DNA of 64,000 nt from Scalesia atractyloides (lineage: Eukaryota; Streptophyta; Magnoliopsida; Asterales; Asteraceae): the NCBI GenBank assembly GCA_947069175.1, contig CAMTDV010000018.1, positions 42,978,869-43,042,868 on the forward strand. Reading direction: 5' to 3'. This document shows, piece after piece, positions 42,488 through 56,429 of the stretch. Numbering within the stretch: position 1 is the first letter of the stretch; each line of letters opens with the position of its first letter. The position numbers and the translations under genes are program-made. Under the pieces are notes generated by a model. The model saw only the letters and a program-made list of their open reading frames with translations. It had not been told where the DNA came from and did not search any database.

Positions 42488-45400
42488 TTAACGTGAACGC
42501 CCAAAGAAGTTTTTGTACGGCTTCTTTCATCTTTCCAGCTTTGGATCTTGCGTCTGATCAGTAGGTGGCACTTTAGTCATAAATTGGTACCTTTTGAGCC
42601 TTGCCACCCTACCTCTTTCATTAATCACTTTGATGCGCTTTTCTTCTTTCAAAAACTCTACTCGTTCAAGATCCCTCCAGCTCGATTCCCACATCCTACC
42701 AGAGTTAACTTCACGTGCATAACATACATTCACGACCCTCTGATATTGCATTGCTTGTTCCTTTTCACGTTCTTCGAAAACAATCTTGCAGTAGAACAAA
42801 CACTTGATGTCTTCTCTGGAGCAATTGACTAGCCACATCGGGTCTAGTATCCTTATCGTTCTCCAAAGCCCTCTAAGACCTTGAGGTCCAAACATTTCAA
42901 CTCTTTCCTTATTAATATCCAGATGATCTTCAAACCGTAGCACGGTCACAGCTTCACAAGTATTAGGATCAATTAGCCACCATTTAAACAACGGATAAAA
43001 GTTATGTTCGATCGGCATCAAAGGCATGTTCCTTATCGCTCTTGGGCGTTTCATGATCAACATAATGTCTTTCTCCCCAGTCTTCTTGTTTGTTTTGATA
43101 CAACGTCCAGGGATGAAAGGCTTCCAATATCTAAAACCCTTTGTTGCTTCGAACTTGATCATTTTCCACAGTAATTGATCAATCAATTTCATATACGACG
43201 TTACATTCCTCGTTTGAACAAGCTCTTCAACATCCCAGTAAGGTAGTGTCTTGAAATCTGCAAAATATTTGAAGTATTGAACTCCAAATTCTCGTTGGAT
43301 GGCGTAAACATTCAGTTCTTTAAACCACCCCCAACTCAGAATATCTCCTAATGACACATCTTTGTCTCTGGTAAAAAATGCTAGAGGTCGTCGAAACTTT
43401 CTTTCACGTGGCATCTCTTTAAACCAGGACTTTTTTGCTTGTGCGATCTCCTCCTTTTTCATTGTCTTAGGAACTTTTCCATCACGTATCGATTCTTTGA
43501 TCATTTCTTTTAACATATCCTCATTTAGCTACTTGTACATCTCTTCGAAAGTTGGGAAACAATCTTTGTTAGGACCGACGTACTTCTCAGCTTCATCCTT
43601 TTTTTCATCAGAAGACCAATCTTCCACTATAACTTTGTTATACATATCTGCCTCGTATCTTTGTTGATAATGATACTCATTAGGCTCAAATGTATTCACA
43701 TTAAGAACTTGCTCTTCGAAATCAAAATCAAGTGATTCTGCGTCAACATCAATCAACTTTGCTAAATCCTCTTTGGAATAGTTGTGCATGGACTCACCTT
43801 CTTCGACATTATGTTCAAGCATAAGTATCAAAGGCTTAATCGGAACTGCAGTAACAGGCTGTGAAGAAGTAATAGTGTTAGACACATCAACTTCATCTGA
43901 CGGACCTGCTTGCCCTGACTCCCCTTGATTCTTACCATCCATAACATTCGTTTAGTAAATTAGAGAAGTCGAAACTTTCATTAACTGTGCATCAACCACC
44001 TTTATCCATGTACCACTAGGATCATCATCATTTCCTCCATCATTGTCAGAATCATCTTTAGGATCATCAGTTGGTGGTTCATCATCTTTTTCTTCATTTT
44101 CAGCTTCATCATCGTCCTTTTCTTCAGTAACAGTTACAGTATCAGAAGGCTTGACAGATTCGTCAACCTTAGAAATCTCAGACTCCAAAGCTTTCTCAAC
44201 ATTTTCATCAACAGGCTTTTCAGCTTCAGAAGATTTTGGTGCATCACCTTCAACACCTTTGCCTTTGCCACTTTCTGCAAGTTCTTTCTCAACTCTTTCT
44301 CTTGCTTCTTGCCTATCCTATCGATTGTATTCAGCAATAAAATCAATGCCAAGACTATTAGATAACACCTTTTGCATTCTTGTAAATCTTCTATCATTTA
44401 GGGCTTGTATCATTTTCAGCTCAACAATCTTTGTCTGTAGCTTTTCATTGGCATCTTGTAAGCTTTCAATCAGTGCCTTAAAGAATTCAAGATCGCTTTC
44501 TAAAATCTTAATCTTATCTTCCATCATTTCTTTCTCAACAGAACTTTGAGTAACTTTCTTGATTAGCTCGGCCTTTTCTTCTTCATTCTTTTGAACTTTC
44601 TCTTCTAAGATCATGACACGCTTTTCAAGAACATCAATGTCTGATTCAGGAAAGAAATCATCTAGATATTGAAGATACACTGGCACATTTGGAATATCAC
44701 CAAATATCTTTGACTTTGGAGTTTTTGGTGTCGATTTAGGAGTAGCAGCCTTTGGAGTAGATTTCTTTGGAGTAGAGCTTTCAGGATGTACAACTTTAGG
44801 ATCAGGAGATAGAATTACCGGAACTTCAAGTAATACAGACTTAGGAGGTTCTTGTCACTCCTGGATGTTTTGCTTCAGCTGTAATAACAACAGAAGGTTC
44901 TTGTGTAGGCGTTCTTGTGTAACTCCTTTCTCCGGTGAACCAGAAGGTTCTTGTGTGACTTCTGTGCTCTTTGGCTTGCTAGTGTCTGAGCTTTCTTTGT
45001 TTTCTTTCCTTTTTCCGTTGGAGACCCTGTAGTCTTTGTCGTTGAAGTTACTACAGACTTCACACGCTTTGTTCTTTTCTTTGGTCTCTCTTCGTCAGAT
45101 TCTTTTTCTTGCTTAGGATCAATGTCGGCATCAGTTTCTTTGACTTTTTCGGCCTCTTTTTCTGCTATTGACTTCTTAGTTTCTTTCTCGAGCGTATCAT
45201 CACTATCATCATCATTCTCAAAAGTTGCATAAATTACATCATCTTCCTGCGTAGTCTTTTCTGCTTCTTGACTCTCAATCACAACTGCTGCACTCGATCC
45301 AGCCTCTGTTTGCATACTTTCAGGCTCATCTTCATCAACAAGCATAGTGTCGGCTTTCTTAGATGTACGCTTCTTTTTCTTTTCAACTTCAACCTTTAGA

Positions 45401-46748
45401 AACCATTCGCTGCAAGCTTTAGGCTTGAACGTTGTAACCCATTTCTTTTCAGCATTTAATTCTTGTTCATCACCAGTACCATCATTTCTCCACTTGTTTC
45501 CAGCAGGCGCAACATAATTTTCATTTTTCAACGCCCCAAAAAATGGTTTTGCTACTGATGCTGAATCCTGCTTGTGAAATTTGATCAACTTCTTCACAGT
45601 AGCTTCATCAAGATGACTGAAGTATAGAATGTCATTTGGATCACGTGCATTATCTGTAAATTTTTCATCGATAAGCATATGCACGAATCTTGGATACAAA
45701 CACAATGTTGTATCCTCCATATTTTATGACATGTGAGTAAAAATGAGCTATGAATAGTTGACCGGCTTTTTCAAAATCAGCGTCGTAGCCATGCAAGCCA
45801 TATAGTCTTGGACGTCAACGAGAACTGCTTTTCTATGGCTGAAAGTATGTATGATTGCGTGCATGAGAAGCTTGTAAGGGTTTGGAACTTCCACTTTCTT
45901 TAGTGTAGGCTTATTAACGCTTCCTTTGTAGACCATACGATAAAAACAACCACGAACCATCTTATCATCAAGAAATATTAGATCATCTTTGTCATCATTG
46001 AACTGTAAGATCCTTCGGATATCATCTTCAGTGACCATAATACTTTTATCCTTCTTCCCAGCTTGAACTGACGAAGTAATGATCTTTTTATCTTCACTAA
46101 GACTTGCATTCATCCAGAAATGATAATGTGCGATCGATAGGACACCATTATTTCAATGATAGCATGATGTATAGGACATTCCTTCAAAAACTTCAAAATG
46201 CTATCGTATTCCTTTAGCGATGGACACATCGCCTTGTCAAGAGTAATACAGGTGTTGTGAAACTTAGAAAAATCCATCGTGATTACCCGTACTGGAACCT
46301 GAAAATCGACGCAAAACATTTAGCGCGCATTTTGAGAAAAAGTTACAAATTTTCATCCTATTACATCAAGTTTGGGTGAACATGCCACAATAACATGTTC
46401 AAAAAAAATATCATAAGCTCGAGCGAACTTCTCAAACAATTATAATTTCATATTTAAAGTAAGTTCGGTCGAACTTCATGATTGATTGTTTTAATATGCA
46501 AGTTCGGCCGGACTTGATGAACAAGTTCGGGCGAACTTGTCATCTTCTCCACCAAATCATGAAACATCTGATATGTTTATTTAATGAATCCATCTCGAAT
46601 CTATGGTCATTTTATGATGATTGTTACAATTCTAAGTTCAATTTGACCACAAGAACCCTAGATCTGTCAGTTTTTAATAGTTTCAGATCTTGGTTAAGCT
46701 TTTAGGTCTAATTCATGGTTCAAAAACTCAAATTCTCACCTCTGCCAT
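42488..46748 (-). pseudogene. Additional gene (aORF) of element E, two exons, broken
   Basis: Function unknown. Exon 1 is ATGGCAGAG at 46748-46740; exon 2 starts at 46298 and reads VPVRVITMDF in frame. The frame then breaks near 46110, 45730, 44860, 44390, 44180, 43950 and 43528. The C-terminal part is open for 329 codons (43516-42527). The order is the N-terminal region (DDIRRILQFNDDKDD, NPYKLLMHAIIHTF, LCLYPRFVHMLID), a Lys/Glu-rich linker with TQEP-like repeats, and a coiled coil (44686-44320). An acidic stretch and the conserved C-terminal region (SWGWFKELNVYAIQREFGVQ, GLWRTIRILDPMWLVNCSRE) follow. The end is KPYKNFFGRSR and TAA 42490-42488, as in B. A nucleic-acid or chromatin role is possible but unproven. 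Confidence 0.77.
46299..46739 (-). other. Predicted intron of E aORF
   Basis: The donor is GAG|GTGAGA at 46739 and the acceptor GATTTTCAG|GTTCC ending at 46299. It is 441 bp, shorter than in B and D. It holds about five palindrome copies between 46365 and 46545. Confidence 0.75.
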
Positions 46749-48467
46749 TGAGAGTGATGTGCAAATCACCACAATCAACAAAAATTTTGGCAGTATAATG
46801 GTAGATTCGTTGCAATTTTATCAAATCTCATAAATCGCCAAGTTCGCTCAAAGACTTTAGTTCAGTGATTATGAAGTTCGGCCGAACTTGCTTGCTATAG
46901 ATACTCTGCCAAGTTCGGGCGAACTTGTAGGCCCATGTTATATAAGCCCATGATAAGTCTGAGCGAACTTTCCAAGATTTAACAATTTCTAATAAGTTCG
47001 GTCGAACTTGTTTTATTGCAAAGCTTCTGATCTATTTAAGCAAGTTCGGTCGAACTTGCCAAAACAAATTTCAAACTTTCAAGATTTTTGGAATTAAGTC
47101 CCTGAAATTTTCTCATTTTATCAGTTCTGAAAATCCACTCAGTTGACCAAGTCCAAGTTAATGACCTTGGTTAATCGATTTGTCTGCCGTGTCCAAGTTA
47201 ATCACCCCGGTTTGAACCGATATGAACAAACTATTGAATTTTTCAAAAACAAAGTTTCATATTAATGAACTTTTTATCGTTTTGGCTAATCGAGTTTTAC
47301 TGATTAGCTCCCAGCCCGTTGTCAATTAGATTCCCACCAGTTTTAGCACCTTACCAGACTTCGAAGACCCGTTTTCCAACATTGGTTTGCTGCAAACAGT
47401 GTATAAACAAAATCTTTTTGTATTTTTGTAAGTTTATGCTAAAACACACTTAAAATATTTTTGGTTTTAATCTGTAAAGCAGATAAACTATGTACAGGAC
47501 AATGTAAACTATTTAAAAACATATTTAGAGACATATTTTTGTGAATTCGGGTCTAAGTATATATCAGTTTGATTGAGACATATCACCAGTACCATTGACC
47601 TTTAGATGACTTTAAGTGTTAAACTCGTTTACCTAGATTGTCGATATGTTTTCCACTTAAACTTTAACACATTTCTCAATTGTTCCAAGATATGTTAAGG
47701 TATGATTTATGAAACTTGACTTAACTGTGTTTCCCACTTCTTGAATATACTCCCGAATCCAGATTCCCTAGATTTCATCTTATAGGTGATTATAGCATAA
47801 TTGATATCTGTATCTGGGTTATGCGAAGTCTTGAGAGCTCAGGTTAATACCACCGTATCGACAAAGAGATGAAGGCTCGACTTAAAGGTGTGTTCCATTT
47901 AAGGAATCTTTTCAGCACTGCAAATTATTAGATCTTTCGATTCTTTTCAAGTTTTGTATGCAGTATAGGGGTTTATAGCGAAAGTATTATAGAAGTTCTA
48001 GGCTATTGCTTCCGCAAAATCAGAAGAACTTGTATAATACCCCAGATATCAACAATTTTTAAAGACCTCGTATCTCAGAATCAGACAACTATTCAATCAA
48101 AATTTTGGAGTACTAAGTCCATATATCCAAGATGTGTTAAACCACAAGTTTAAGCATGTGCGAAATTTAGTTTATATCCCATAAACAATTTACTGAACGT
48201 GTAAAGCCTATGGACACATCCATAGTAAGACTTGTTTATCACTTTTAAACTTTATATTTCTTTAGCATACTGTGATAGCCACTGATGTACTGTCATTTCC
48301 TTTTATGACAACAAATTCTTTTGTCTTTTTCAATGTTTTTTACTTTTTGATTTTTCATATGTTTTTCTATGTTCTCAAAATTTTATCCCCCTAAAATCAA
48401 AAACAATTTTTGTATTTTAGATTTTTAAGAAATACTAATCTAGAAAGATATGACAAACCAATGTGGA
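46749..48467 (-). other. Non-coding spacer between pol and aORF in E
   Basis: No gene is seen. It parallels the spacers of B and D: a polypurine-like tract near 48390 (gggggata on the minus strand), the 40-bp-period repeat pair around 47151 and 47191, and a palindrome cluster at about 46845-47060 around the TATA-like box. Confidence 0.8.
46896..46903 (-). promoter_or_regulatory. Internal TATA-like box upstream of aORF in E (mutated)
   Basis: On the minus strand this reads TATCTATA where D has TATATATA, in the shared context AGAG-TATxTATA-GCAAGCAAG. It lies 147 bp before the aORF ATG at 46748 and is flanked by two palindromes. Confidence 0.5.
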
Positions 48468-51400
48468 TCACGTGAACTCGTCGTCCGATCCGTATTCAAC
48501 CTCAGCTTCCGCACCTGTCAGCAAATTTTTAATACCGTTAAGCCTCATGAGATATTTAAATCTTGTTAAAGGAAATGCTTTGGTATAAAAATCTGCCTTT
48601 TGTTCATCGGTGTGGATTTTTTTTATTCGCACCAACTTCTTTTCGTAGCACTCACGAATGAAGTGATAACGAATTTCAATGTGTTTAGTGCGTGAGTGAT
48701 GAACAGGATTTTTCATGATATCGATTGTGCCTTATTATCTAAAACTAAAGGCCTATCAATAAATTGCAGACCATAATCCCTCATCTGTTGTTGAATCCAG
48801 AGGATTGGAGAACAACAGCTGGAAGTAGAAATGTATCCTGCCTCACAGGTAGAGAGAGAGACCGTGGTCTGTTTCTTGCATTGCCATTTACCAAACGTGT
48901 TCTGAAGAACTTGCAAACGTGGTCATAGATTTAGAGTTCAATATGTCCACCCCGAAGTCTGAGTCAGCGTATCCCGTAAGATCAACATTGTCGTTCTTTT
49001 GATACTACAAGCTGGTGCTTGGACATCCCTTCAAGTATCGGAAAATTCGCTTGACTATCTGCATGTGTGACACTCGAGGACTGGACTGGAATCTCGCGCA
49101 AAGGTAGGTAGGATACATGATATCTGGGCGTGATGCCGATATATCAAAGATCCTATCATCGACCAATAGAGTGTGTCATCAACTTTGGTTCCCGTCTCGT
49201 CAATGCAAATACCATGATTCATGCCAGCGGAGTCGAAAGCGGCTTCGTGCTATCCATTTCAAACTTCTTGAGAATGTCGTGAACATATTTTGCCTGATGA
49301 ATGAATATGACGTACGGTAACTGATCGACCTATAATCCAAGAAAAAACTTTCATTTCTCCCATGGAGGACATCTCAAATTTCTTCTTCATGATCTTTTCG
49401 AACTCTTTGCAAAGACTATCATCCATTGAACCAAAGATGATATCATCCACATAGATTTGTACAATAATTAGATGAGATCCGACTTCTCATGTAAACAATG
49501 TACTATCCATTGTGTCTCTTGTAAAGCCGTTTCCAACGAGATGTTGCGATAACGTCTCGTACCAAGCTCTCGGGGCTTGGTGTAATCCGTATAAGGCTTT
49601 GTCTAGAAGATAAGCTTTGTTCTTGTTAAGCGGATCGACGAACCCTGGTTGTTGGCCGACGTACACTTGTTCACGTAGTTTACCGTAGAGAAATGCGGAT
49701 TTTACATCCAACTGGTACACCTTAAAACCTTTCCAAGCTGCGAATGCGAGGAAAATGTGGATTGACTCTAATCGTGCAACCGGTGCGTATACTTCCGTGT
49801 CATCAATACCCTCTTGCTGGTGAAAACTTTTGACAACCAACCGAGCTTTGTTTCTGACAATTACTCCCCGATCATCCCTTTAACACTTGAAGACCCACTT
49901 CGTATCTATAGCTTTCTGCTTCGGTGGTAAGTCTACAAGCCTCCAAACACCCAATTTCTCGAACTATAACAGTTCCTCTTGCATTGCTATCACCCAGTTC
50001 TCGTCACCCAGAGCTTCATTAACAATTTTTGGCTTTATTTGAGAGATGAAACATGAATAGTAGCAGTAGTCTTGAGTAGGAGCAACTCGGGTGTAGAAAC
50101 AACTAAGTGCTTTGTTGATTTGGCTTCGTGTACGCACACCAGTTTGTAATTCACCAATGATATTCATTGAAGGATGGTAAGAATATGATCTTGGCATTTC
50201 TTCGCTAGGAACATCAACTGAGCTTTGCTAATTTGAGATGTTCAGATCAACAGTCGATTCAAAGTTAGGAGCACTAGACGAAGCTTCGTTCTGATTGCTC
50301 GGGTTTGCAGATTGATTCAACTTGTTGAATATCTACTCAACTTCTTCATCCGATGAGGACTCATCATCAGCATCAAATGTCGGCGCTTCATCTAAGTCAG
50401 AATTCTTATTCTGAGGCATACTTGGCATTGTTGTTGCATTTTCTGGTTCGGAAGAAACATTCGATGGAGTTATAGACGGTGTTGCTTCTGCTTCAGAAAT
50501 ATTTTCAACTTGAACACAACTATTACTAGGACCTGCTCCGGAAGACGAAGAATCCAACATGGGTTGATTAACCACAATTGGTCTAATGATTTGTTCCTGA
50601 TTCGACGACTGTTGAAGATAATATAACGCTGCAATTTCTTCTTCAGACGGTTCTTCTGGCAAGTCGAATGACTTCCAAAGATCTTGATAGTTGAACAACC
50701 ATGTGTCACCTCTTCTTTGAATAGGATCCGTATAGTTAAAGCAATCAACATGTTGTGCTTCTATTACCTTTCTCAACGAGGGAACATACACTCTTCTTAG
50801 CGGACTCGCATACCCGACAAAGAAACCTTCAAGCAATTTGGCCCCGAATTTACCATCTTGATCGATTAAAGTACATGGCGCACCAAATGGCTCTAAATAT
50901 TTTAAATTTGGCTTCCGTCGGTTTATCATTTCAAAACATGTCTTTTTGAATGGTTTAACAGTTAAGACCCTGTTTAGTGTATAGCAAGCCGCTGCAACCG
51001 CCTCACTCCAGAAGCTGACAGGAAGTTTAGAGTCTGCAAGCATAGTCCTTGCAGTTTCGATTAAAGTTATCTTCTTCCTTTCAGCAACACCGTTTTGTTG
51101 TGGAGTATAGGGTGCACTGAATTCGTGCAGAATTCCCTTGGCGTTGCAAAATTCTTTCATCTTACTATTCTTGAATTATGTGCTGTTGTCACTGCGGATT
51201 CGTCGGACATGGAGATGATAACGGTTTTCTAGCTTCTTCAAAAGAATCACAAAATTTTCAAATGTTTCGTCTTTTGATTCTTGGAAGAAAACCCATGAAT
51301 AACGTGAATAGTCATCTGTGACAACTAAGCATCATAAGTCTCCTAAAATACTTCGGACATTCACAGGACCAAATAAATCCATATGAAGATGTTCAAGTGG

Positions 51401-51939
51401 CATAAATTGAATTCAGAATCTTCTCCGGATGTGACTTTTTGATCTGCTTCCCCTTTTTACATTCCAGACAGTGATCAGTCATATGGAAGCTCCGTAGATT
51501 TACACCCTCAACCAGATCATTATGTACCAGAAAATTCATTTTACGTAAATGAATGTTCCCTGATGCCAAAGAATAGAATCTTTCTACGTAGACGTGGTAG
51601 CGACGCCCGCATCAGAATCCAATCATCAGGTATTTTGAAACCCGGCTTTAATATCATACACTCTTTATCGTTGAGATGCAACATGAACTGTTTATCACAA
51701 ATCTGTGAAATGCTCAGAAGATTATTCTCAAGCTCAGCAATGTAGTTCACACGATCAAACGATACTACGCCATTGGAGAGTTTTCCTTCGGTGACAATCC
51801 TTCCACCTTGATTACCGGAAAATCCAACATATCCGTCATTAATAGCTTTAATGTCGAATAAAAGAGCTTTCATCCCTGTCATATGTCTGGACGCTCCACT
51901 ATCCAAAATCCACTTTGAAAGAACGGATCTTTGGAGACC
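48468..51939 (-). pseudogene. pol: Copia pol of element E (PR-IN-RT-RH), broken
   Basis: Protease DSGASRHMTG lies near 51905, followed by GAG-pre-integrase to about 51420. The integrase C-terminal half is open for 275 codons (51160-50333) with PQQNGVAERK. The reverse transcriptase has YVDD at 49453-49442, and RNase H has STCEAGYIS near 48840 and SRTKHIEIRYHFIREC near 48700. Pol ends at TGA 48470-48468 after EYGSDDEFT. Breaks include stops near 51180, 50330 and 49963 and frameshifts near 51545, 49480 and 48716. Unlike B and D, the codon after LLSIS is CAG and not a stop. RNase H has CEAGY where D has CEAEY. Confidence 0.9.
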
Positions 51940-51958
51940 CTGTACATATTAAAATCTA
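51940..51958 (-). other. gag stop plus splice-acceptor-like junction of E
   Basis: On the minus strand TAG is followed by attttaatatgtaCAG and GGTCTCC. The protease frame is +1 relative to the gag stop, as in D. Confidence 0.5.
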
Positions 51959-54900
51959 GTTAAACAGCGCAACCCAAGCCTTCTTGGTCTTGGGTTTGGG
52001 ATAAAAATCTTGGTAATCATCCTCATAATTTCCATCCGAGCCTCCACTATCAGTTACATTTTCAAAGTTCACTTTCTTTTTACCTTTTGTTGATTTGACA
52101 GTTTCGATTTTTGTCTCAGATTTTGATTCTTTTTTGTTATCAGTCTTAATAAGCTCAGACTTGATAACCTCAGATGTTGTTGACCTTTTCTTAGAAATCG
52201 AGGCTTGTGATTTCATGTTTGCCTTTTTGATATAAAACTTTGTTTCGTTTGCCCTGGAAGTTTCACCTTTTTTGAAAGTTGAGTTTTCAAGTTTCTTTTT
52301 GGTGTTAGGTTTAACTTCAGGATTTGATTCATTTCTTTTCAAAATCGTGACAGGTTTTACAAACTCTGGTTGCTTTGGTTTTACAACATCTAAACTTTCT
52401 TTCCTTCGAAGATAGGTTGGGCTTAGATTTCGGACTCTTCCGTGCAATATGACCAACTTCATTGAACTTAAAGCAAGTCTGATCATCATGTGAATGACCA
52501 CTAGTGGATTTTACACCACTTGCAGCTTTCACCTTATCTGGAAGTTCTTTTGCTTTCTTAAACTCATCGTTTGATTGTTTTCCAATCAAACTTTCCTCGT
52601 GAACCGTGCTTGTCCCATAAACGAATTTCATGTTTTTATCTTTGTACTCGTGAAATGGTGACATTTTCTTAACTGGTTCTTCTTCCTCATCTAAACCCAA
52701 CCCAGCTCTCCGGATTTCCGGATGATCGCCACCCTTTCTCCGGTAGTTATTGTAATTTATTTTGGATTTAGAATAGAATTTCTTTTCATTCTTCTCCAAG
52801 TCCTCTGATGTAACTTCAACCAGTTTGAACAGTTTATCCAATTGATCTTCTTTGACATTCCGAATCGGAAAACTGTCATCAAAGTATATGACAAAGTTAG
52901 GATCATCACATAGACCATCTTCCGATGATGTATCGTCATCTTCGGATTTTGTGTCAGAACTGTTCAAACTCGAGGTGGTATAGATTACATCAATGTTCTC
53001 CAGCAACTCATTTTTCTTTTCAAATAATAACTCAATGTTGAGTGCCTTATCCATCCATCACCAGTTTTGCGACAATATTTCTCGCATAGGGGTGGTGGAA
53101 CATTGCTATATTCTCTACCATTTTTCTTTTTAGACTTTTTATCATTTTCTTCCGACGAAATAGTGGGAAGAATATGATTGATAGCATATGCGTTAGTTGT
53201 ATAACTTCTTAAAAGTTGTTGAACACGTTCTGTTTCAATTTTCATGTCCTGAAGTTGTTGTTTGGTTTCAGCAATGGTGTTGATGTAAATATTTATTGCT
53301 TTTTGTTTCTCCATTACTGTCCCTTTTAGCATTCTCACAGTGTCGTGTTGTTCGATATTGTTTCTATCGAGCCTGCCATAATCATATTTCATTTTGTCAT
53401 ACGCTTCCTTCATTGTATGATAATCATATTTGAAATGTTCATTATGTACATTGAGTTCCGCGCTGATTTGTGATTTTTTGGCGCATTTTGAACATGGCTC
53501 AGTGCATTTTGTGCACGGTTTCTCAACCTCCACAAACTGCACATTGACAACTTCCCTTTCGACTATCTTTACCTCTGGACCTACCTTGGTTAAATTTGCC
53601 CTCAAAGCTTTATTGGCAATGTCCGTGAGGTTTTCAGCATTCACTTCTTGAACAACATCAATAACTTCTTTGTCAATCGATTTCTTTTCTATCACTTGCT
53701 TCTGAGAACTTCGATCAAAGTTACCTGCAAAACAAGAAATTGAGTTAGAAGTTAAAATACCTTGTGTCTTCACTTGACCATAAGTCTCGTCTTCTTCCTG
53801 TTGTTGCAAATATTGTTCAAGTAGAGCATTCTCCAGAGCTGCGTTCTCAGCAGATGTATCTTCGATAATTTCATCCATTATGCAACTCCTGTCTTCTTAC
53901 CAATATAATAATTCCAATCAAAACCATCATCTTCATTGGTAGCAACCATCGCCTTCTCGGTATTGTTGGATGGTTTTTCTTGAATATCAACTTGAGTCTT
54001 TTTTGGAAATGGTTTATACTGTAGCGACTTCTTGTAGTATTCGTTGCCACCTCCCAATGGACTCTGATTGCCCGTTGCTTCAGGATTTTTGCATTCTCTC
54101 TTGAAATGCCCTTTCTGTCGGCATCTGAAACAAGTGACTTTTGATTTATCAAACCCTAGCTTGTTGCTTGTATTTCCGATATCTCGGCCTATGAGTGCAA
54201 CAAACTTTGTCACCCTTCAAATGATAGAAGTTAAAGACCATTTTATATCCATCAGCTCAAGTTCTTCTTCGTCCACTTGATCGTAGTCTTCGGCAGTCAT
54301 TTCTGAATTGCCAATTTTTTCGGCCACCAGACTTTCATACGATTCTAGAACTGTAGCGAGTAGAGTCATGTGTTGTTTAGCAACTTGCTCAGAAGCAACA
54401 TTGTTTAAGTTGACAACAATGTTACACTTGTACACATTCGGATCAAAATTCGTTTGTTGATTCTGATTTGTAGAATTTGACCCTGTGCTTGAAAAAGAAG
54501 CGCTTGGCGGACTTTGATCATATTGTGGATATGATTGAGTTTGATTCTGTGGCGAATGATTCGAAGAATTCATATTCGCACTGAATGTTGTTTGTATCTT
54601 TGGGCTTGAAATGTTGTCTTGAATTCCGTTCTTATAATATAGACCAACATCTTGAACAATGTTAGCATTCTTCGACGTTGCGATCTTTAGAAGTTCCATT
54701 TCATGACCTTCAAGTTTGTTGATGAATGTAGCCAGCTTGAAGAATTCCCTATTCGGACATTCTTTCAATACCATAAGATAAGTAGTCCATTCTCCGTCAG
54801 GTAACGCATCTGCAAGCTTATCAATATACTCTGGTTCTGTCTTCTCAAGGTCGTGTCTCCTCATTTGAACCTTCAGATGACAAAAACGTTCAATCATCTG

Positions 54901-55376
54901 TTTCATTGTCTCGCCCTTCAGCATGGAAAAAATATCGAATTCCTTAATGATAAGATCTTTTTTACTCTTGATCATCTCTGCGCTTTTTGCAGTGATAACC
55001 AAAGTTCTCTCGTAGTCGTGTATTCAGGCAACAGTATCAAAATATCCTCTTTAACAGATTGTTGCATGAGGCTAATCATTTTCTTCTCAGCGATATATTC
55101 TTCCTTTTGTTGCGAAGAACATTTGTACTTCTCAAGAACTTGCTGATTTTCGTCTAACGGAATGACATATCCTCTCTCGATAGCCACCCAGCTTTGGAAA
55201 TGCATGGCTTGAACCCAATAACTGAACTTCTCCTTCCATCCCTCGTACTCGTCCATACTCATTAATTTTGGAGGTTTAACGGCCTTGCCCATTTCGTTGT
55301 CGAGGTTGACTTGGTTTTTCACATTGGCATTTGATGTACCCACTCCTGACATAAACGCTCTCCGAAGGTCATCCAT
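51956..55376 (-). pseudogene. gag: Copia gag of element E, about 1,100 codons, broken
   Basis: The start is ATG 55376-55374 (MDDLRRAFMSGVGTSN). The UBN2-type domain has one deletion near 55000, where LWLSLQK runs into a shifted frame. Then come a Gln/Asn/Ser-rich linker, CCHC knuckle 1 near 54130-54090 (CFRCRQKGHFKREC), and a long coiled coil with the four-cysteine motif CTKCTEPCSKC at 53515-53483. An acidic segment and knuckle 2 near 52475-52435 (CFKFNEVGHIAR, second Cys changed to Phe) follow, then a basic tail ending at TAG 51958-51956. Small frameshifts separate the segments near 54215, 53878, 53050 and 52450. Most of the coiled-coil region (53878-52985) is open for 297 codons. Confidence 0.87.
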
Positions 55377-55437
55377 CACGAATATCGACACACATACGCT
55401 GAAAATACGTTCAAACTTTGAAAAGAATTAGACATAC

Positions 55438-55785
55438 TACAAGTTCAGTCGTACTTGTAGTTGAAGAATGAAATTTCAGTTTTAACACAAGTTCGGTCGA
55501 ACTTGTGACTTAATTTGAAAAATCATCCTAAGATGTCTTCGAGCGAACTTATACTTGATTTTAGAAGAAAGACTTGCAAGTTCGGGCGAACTTGAAATAA
55601 ATTTCAATGAGATTGCTCAAGTTCGAGCGAACTTGAAGAAAATCAATGAAGATTATGCAAGTTCGATCGGACTTAACAAATCAATTCCTCAAAAACCCTC
55701 AAGTTCGAGTGAACTTGATAGAAAATTACATAATAAGTAAGTTTCTAAGTCAAGTTCAAGCGAACTTGACATAGAAGTTCGGTCA
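55438..55785. repeat. Palindrome array in the E leader
   Basis: About eight copies lie between gag and the primer site, with centres GT, AG, GG and AT. It parallels the C leader. Leader sequence from 55790 to 56010 has no motif and ends at the primer site. Confidence 0.88.
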
Positions 55786-56014
55786 AAATGAGTTTTGAAA
55801 ACATGGTTTTTTCAACAATTTTGCATCAATTCGTTTGATTTTAATCTCCAAACTCTCAGGGGTTTATCTATGATGTATTTAACATGACATATTCAAATTT
55901 GGATAGAATTTTCCTGTAAATTCTTTATTTTAGTGTAAAAGTTAAGAAAATAAGAAGAATGGAGTAGAATAAGAGTTGTTCTTATCTTGATATCAATCAA
56001 ATCAGGCTATTCTA

Positions 56015-56026
56015 GCTCTGATACCA
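56015..56026 (-). other. Primer binding site of E
   Basis: On the minus strand this reads TGGTATCAGAGC, two bases from the LTR end at 56029; initiator methionine tRNA type. Confidence 0.9.
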
Positions 56027-56028
56027 CT

Positions 56029-56429
56029 TTTAGGACCCATCCTGATAGCATAAGAACCTAGATTTGATATCTAATATCCATAATAGCGGAACTATTATGA
56101 CACGATTACCAAATAACAAGAATTAATCAGTTAAACATCAATTATATTGATAAACTTCAAATCTCCAGTTTGACAGAGCTTCGCTACTCAGTGCACCAAC
56201 GTTAGAAATGATTGAAACAAGCTAGCTATTTATAGGAGTCTAAGTTCGCTAGTGAGGACATGAGTTCGGGCGAACTTGACTTAGTCAAGTTCGGCCGAAC
56301 TTGACATCAAAACACCATCTCAAGCGAACTTGATTACAAACTACTTAAATACTTGATTTTGCTAGCCTATTCACATCTAATCTATACAGAGTCGATATAA
56401 GACTAAGACATAGACATTCTGCACCAACA
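56029..56429 (-). repeat. 5' LTR of element E
   Basis: The 401-bp minus-strand LTR starts TGTTGGTGCAGAATG at 56429 and ends CCTAAA where relatives end CCTACA. The TATA box is at 56234-56227 (minus), with two palindromes near 56261-56305 upstream of it in element orientation. Confidence 0.9.

Larger units (their letters stand above)
42026..56429 (-). mobile_element. Copia element E, complete with both LTRs (14.4 kb)
   Basis: The minus-strand element belongs to the same family as B and D: 5' LTR 56029-56429, primer site, leader, gag, pol, spacer, aORF with intron, polypurine tract, 3' LTR 42026-42423. I see no target duplication. The right flank (aaaga) belongs to element F and the left flank to D', so at least one side has been rearranged. 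E retains the gag segment deleted from B, which makes it the best reference copy here. Confidence 0.9.
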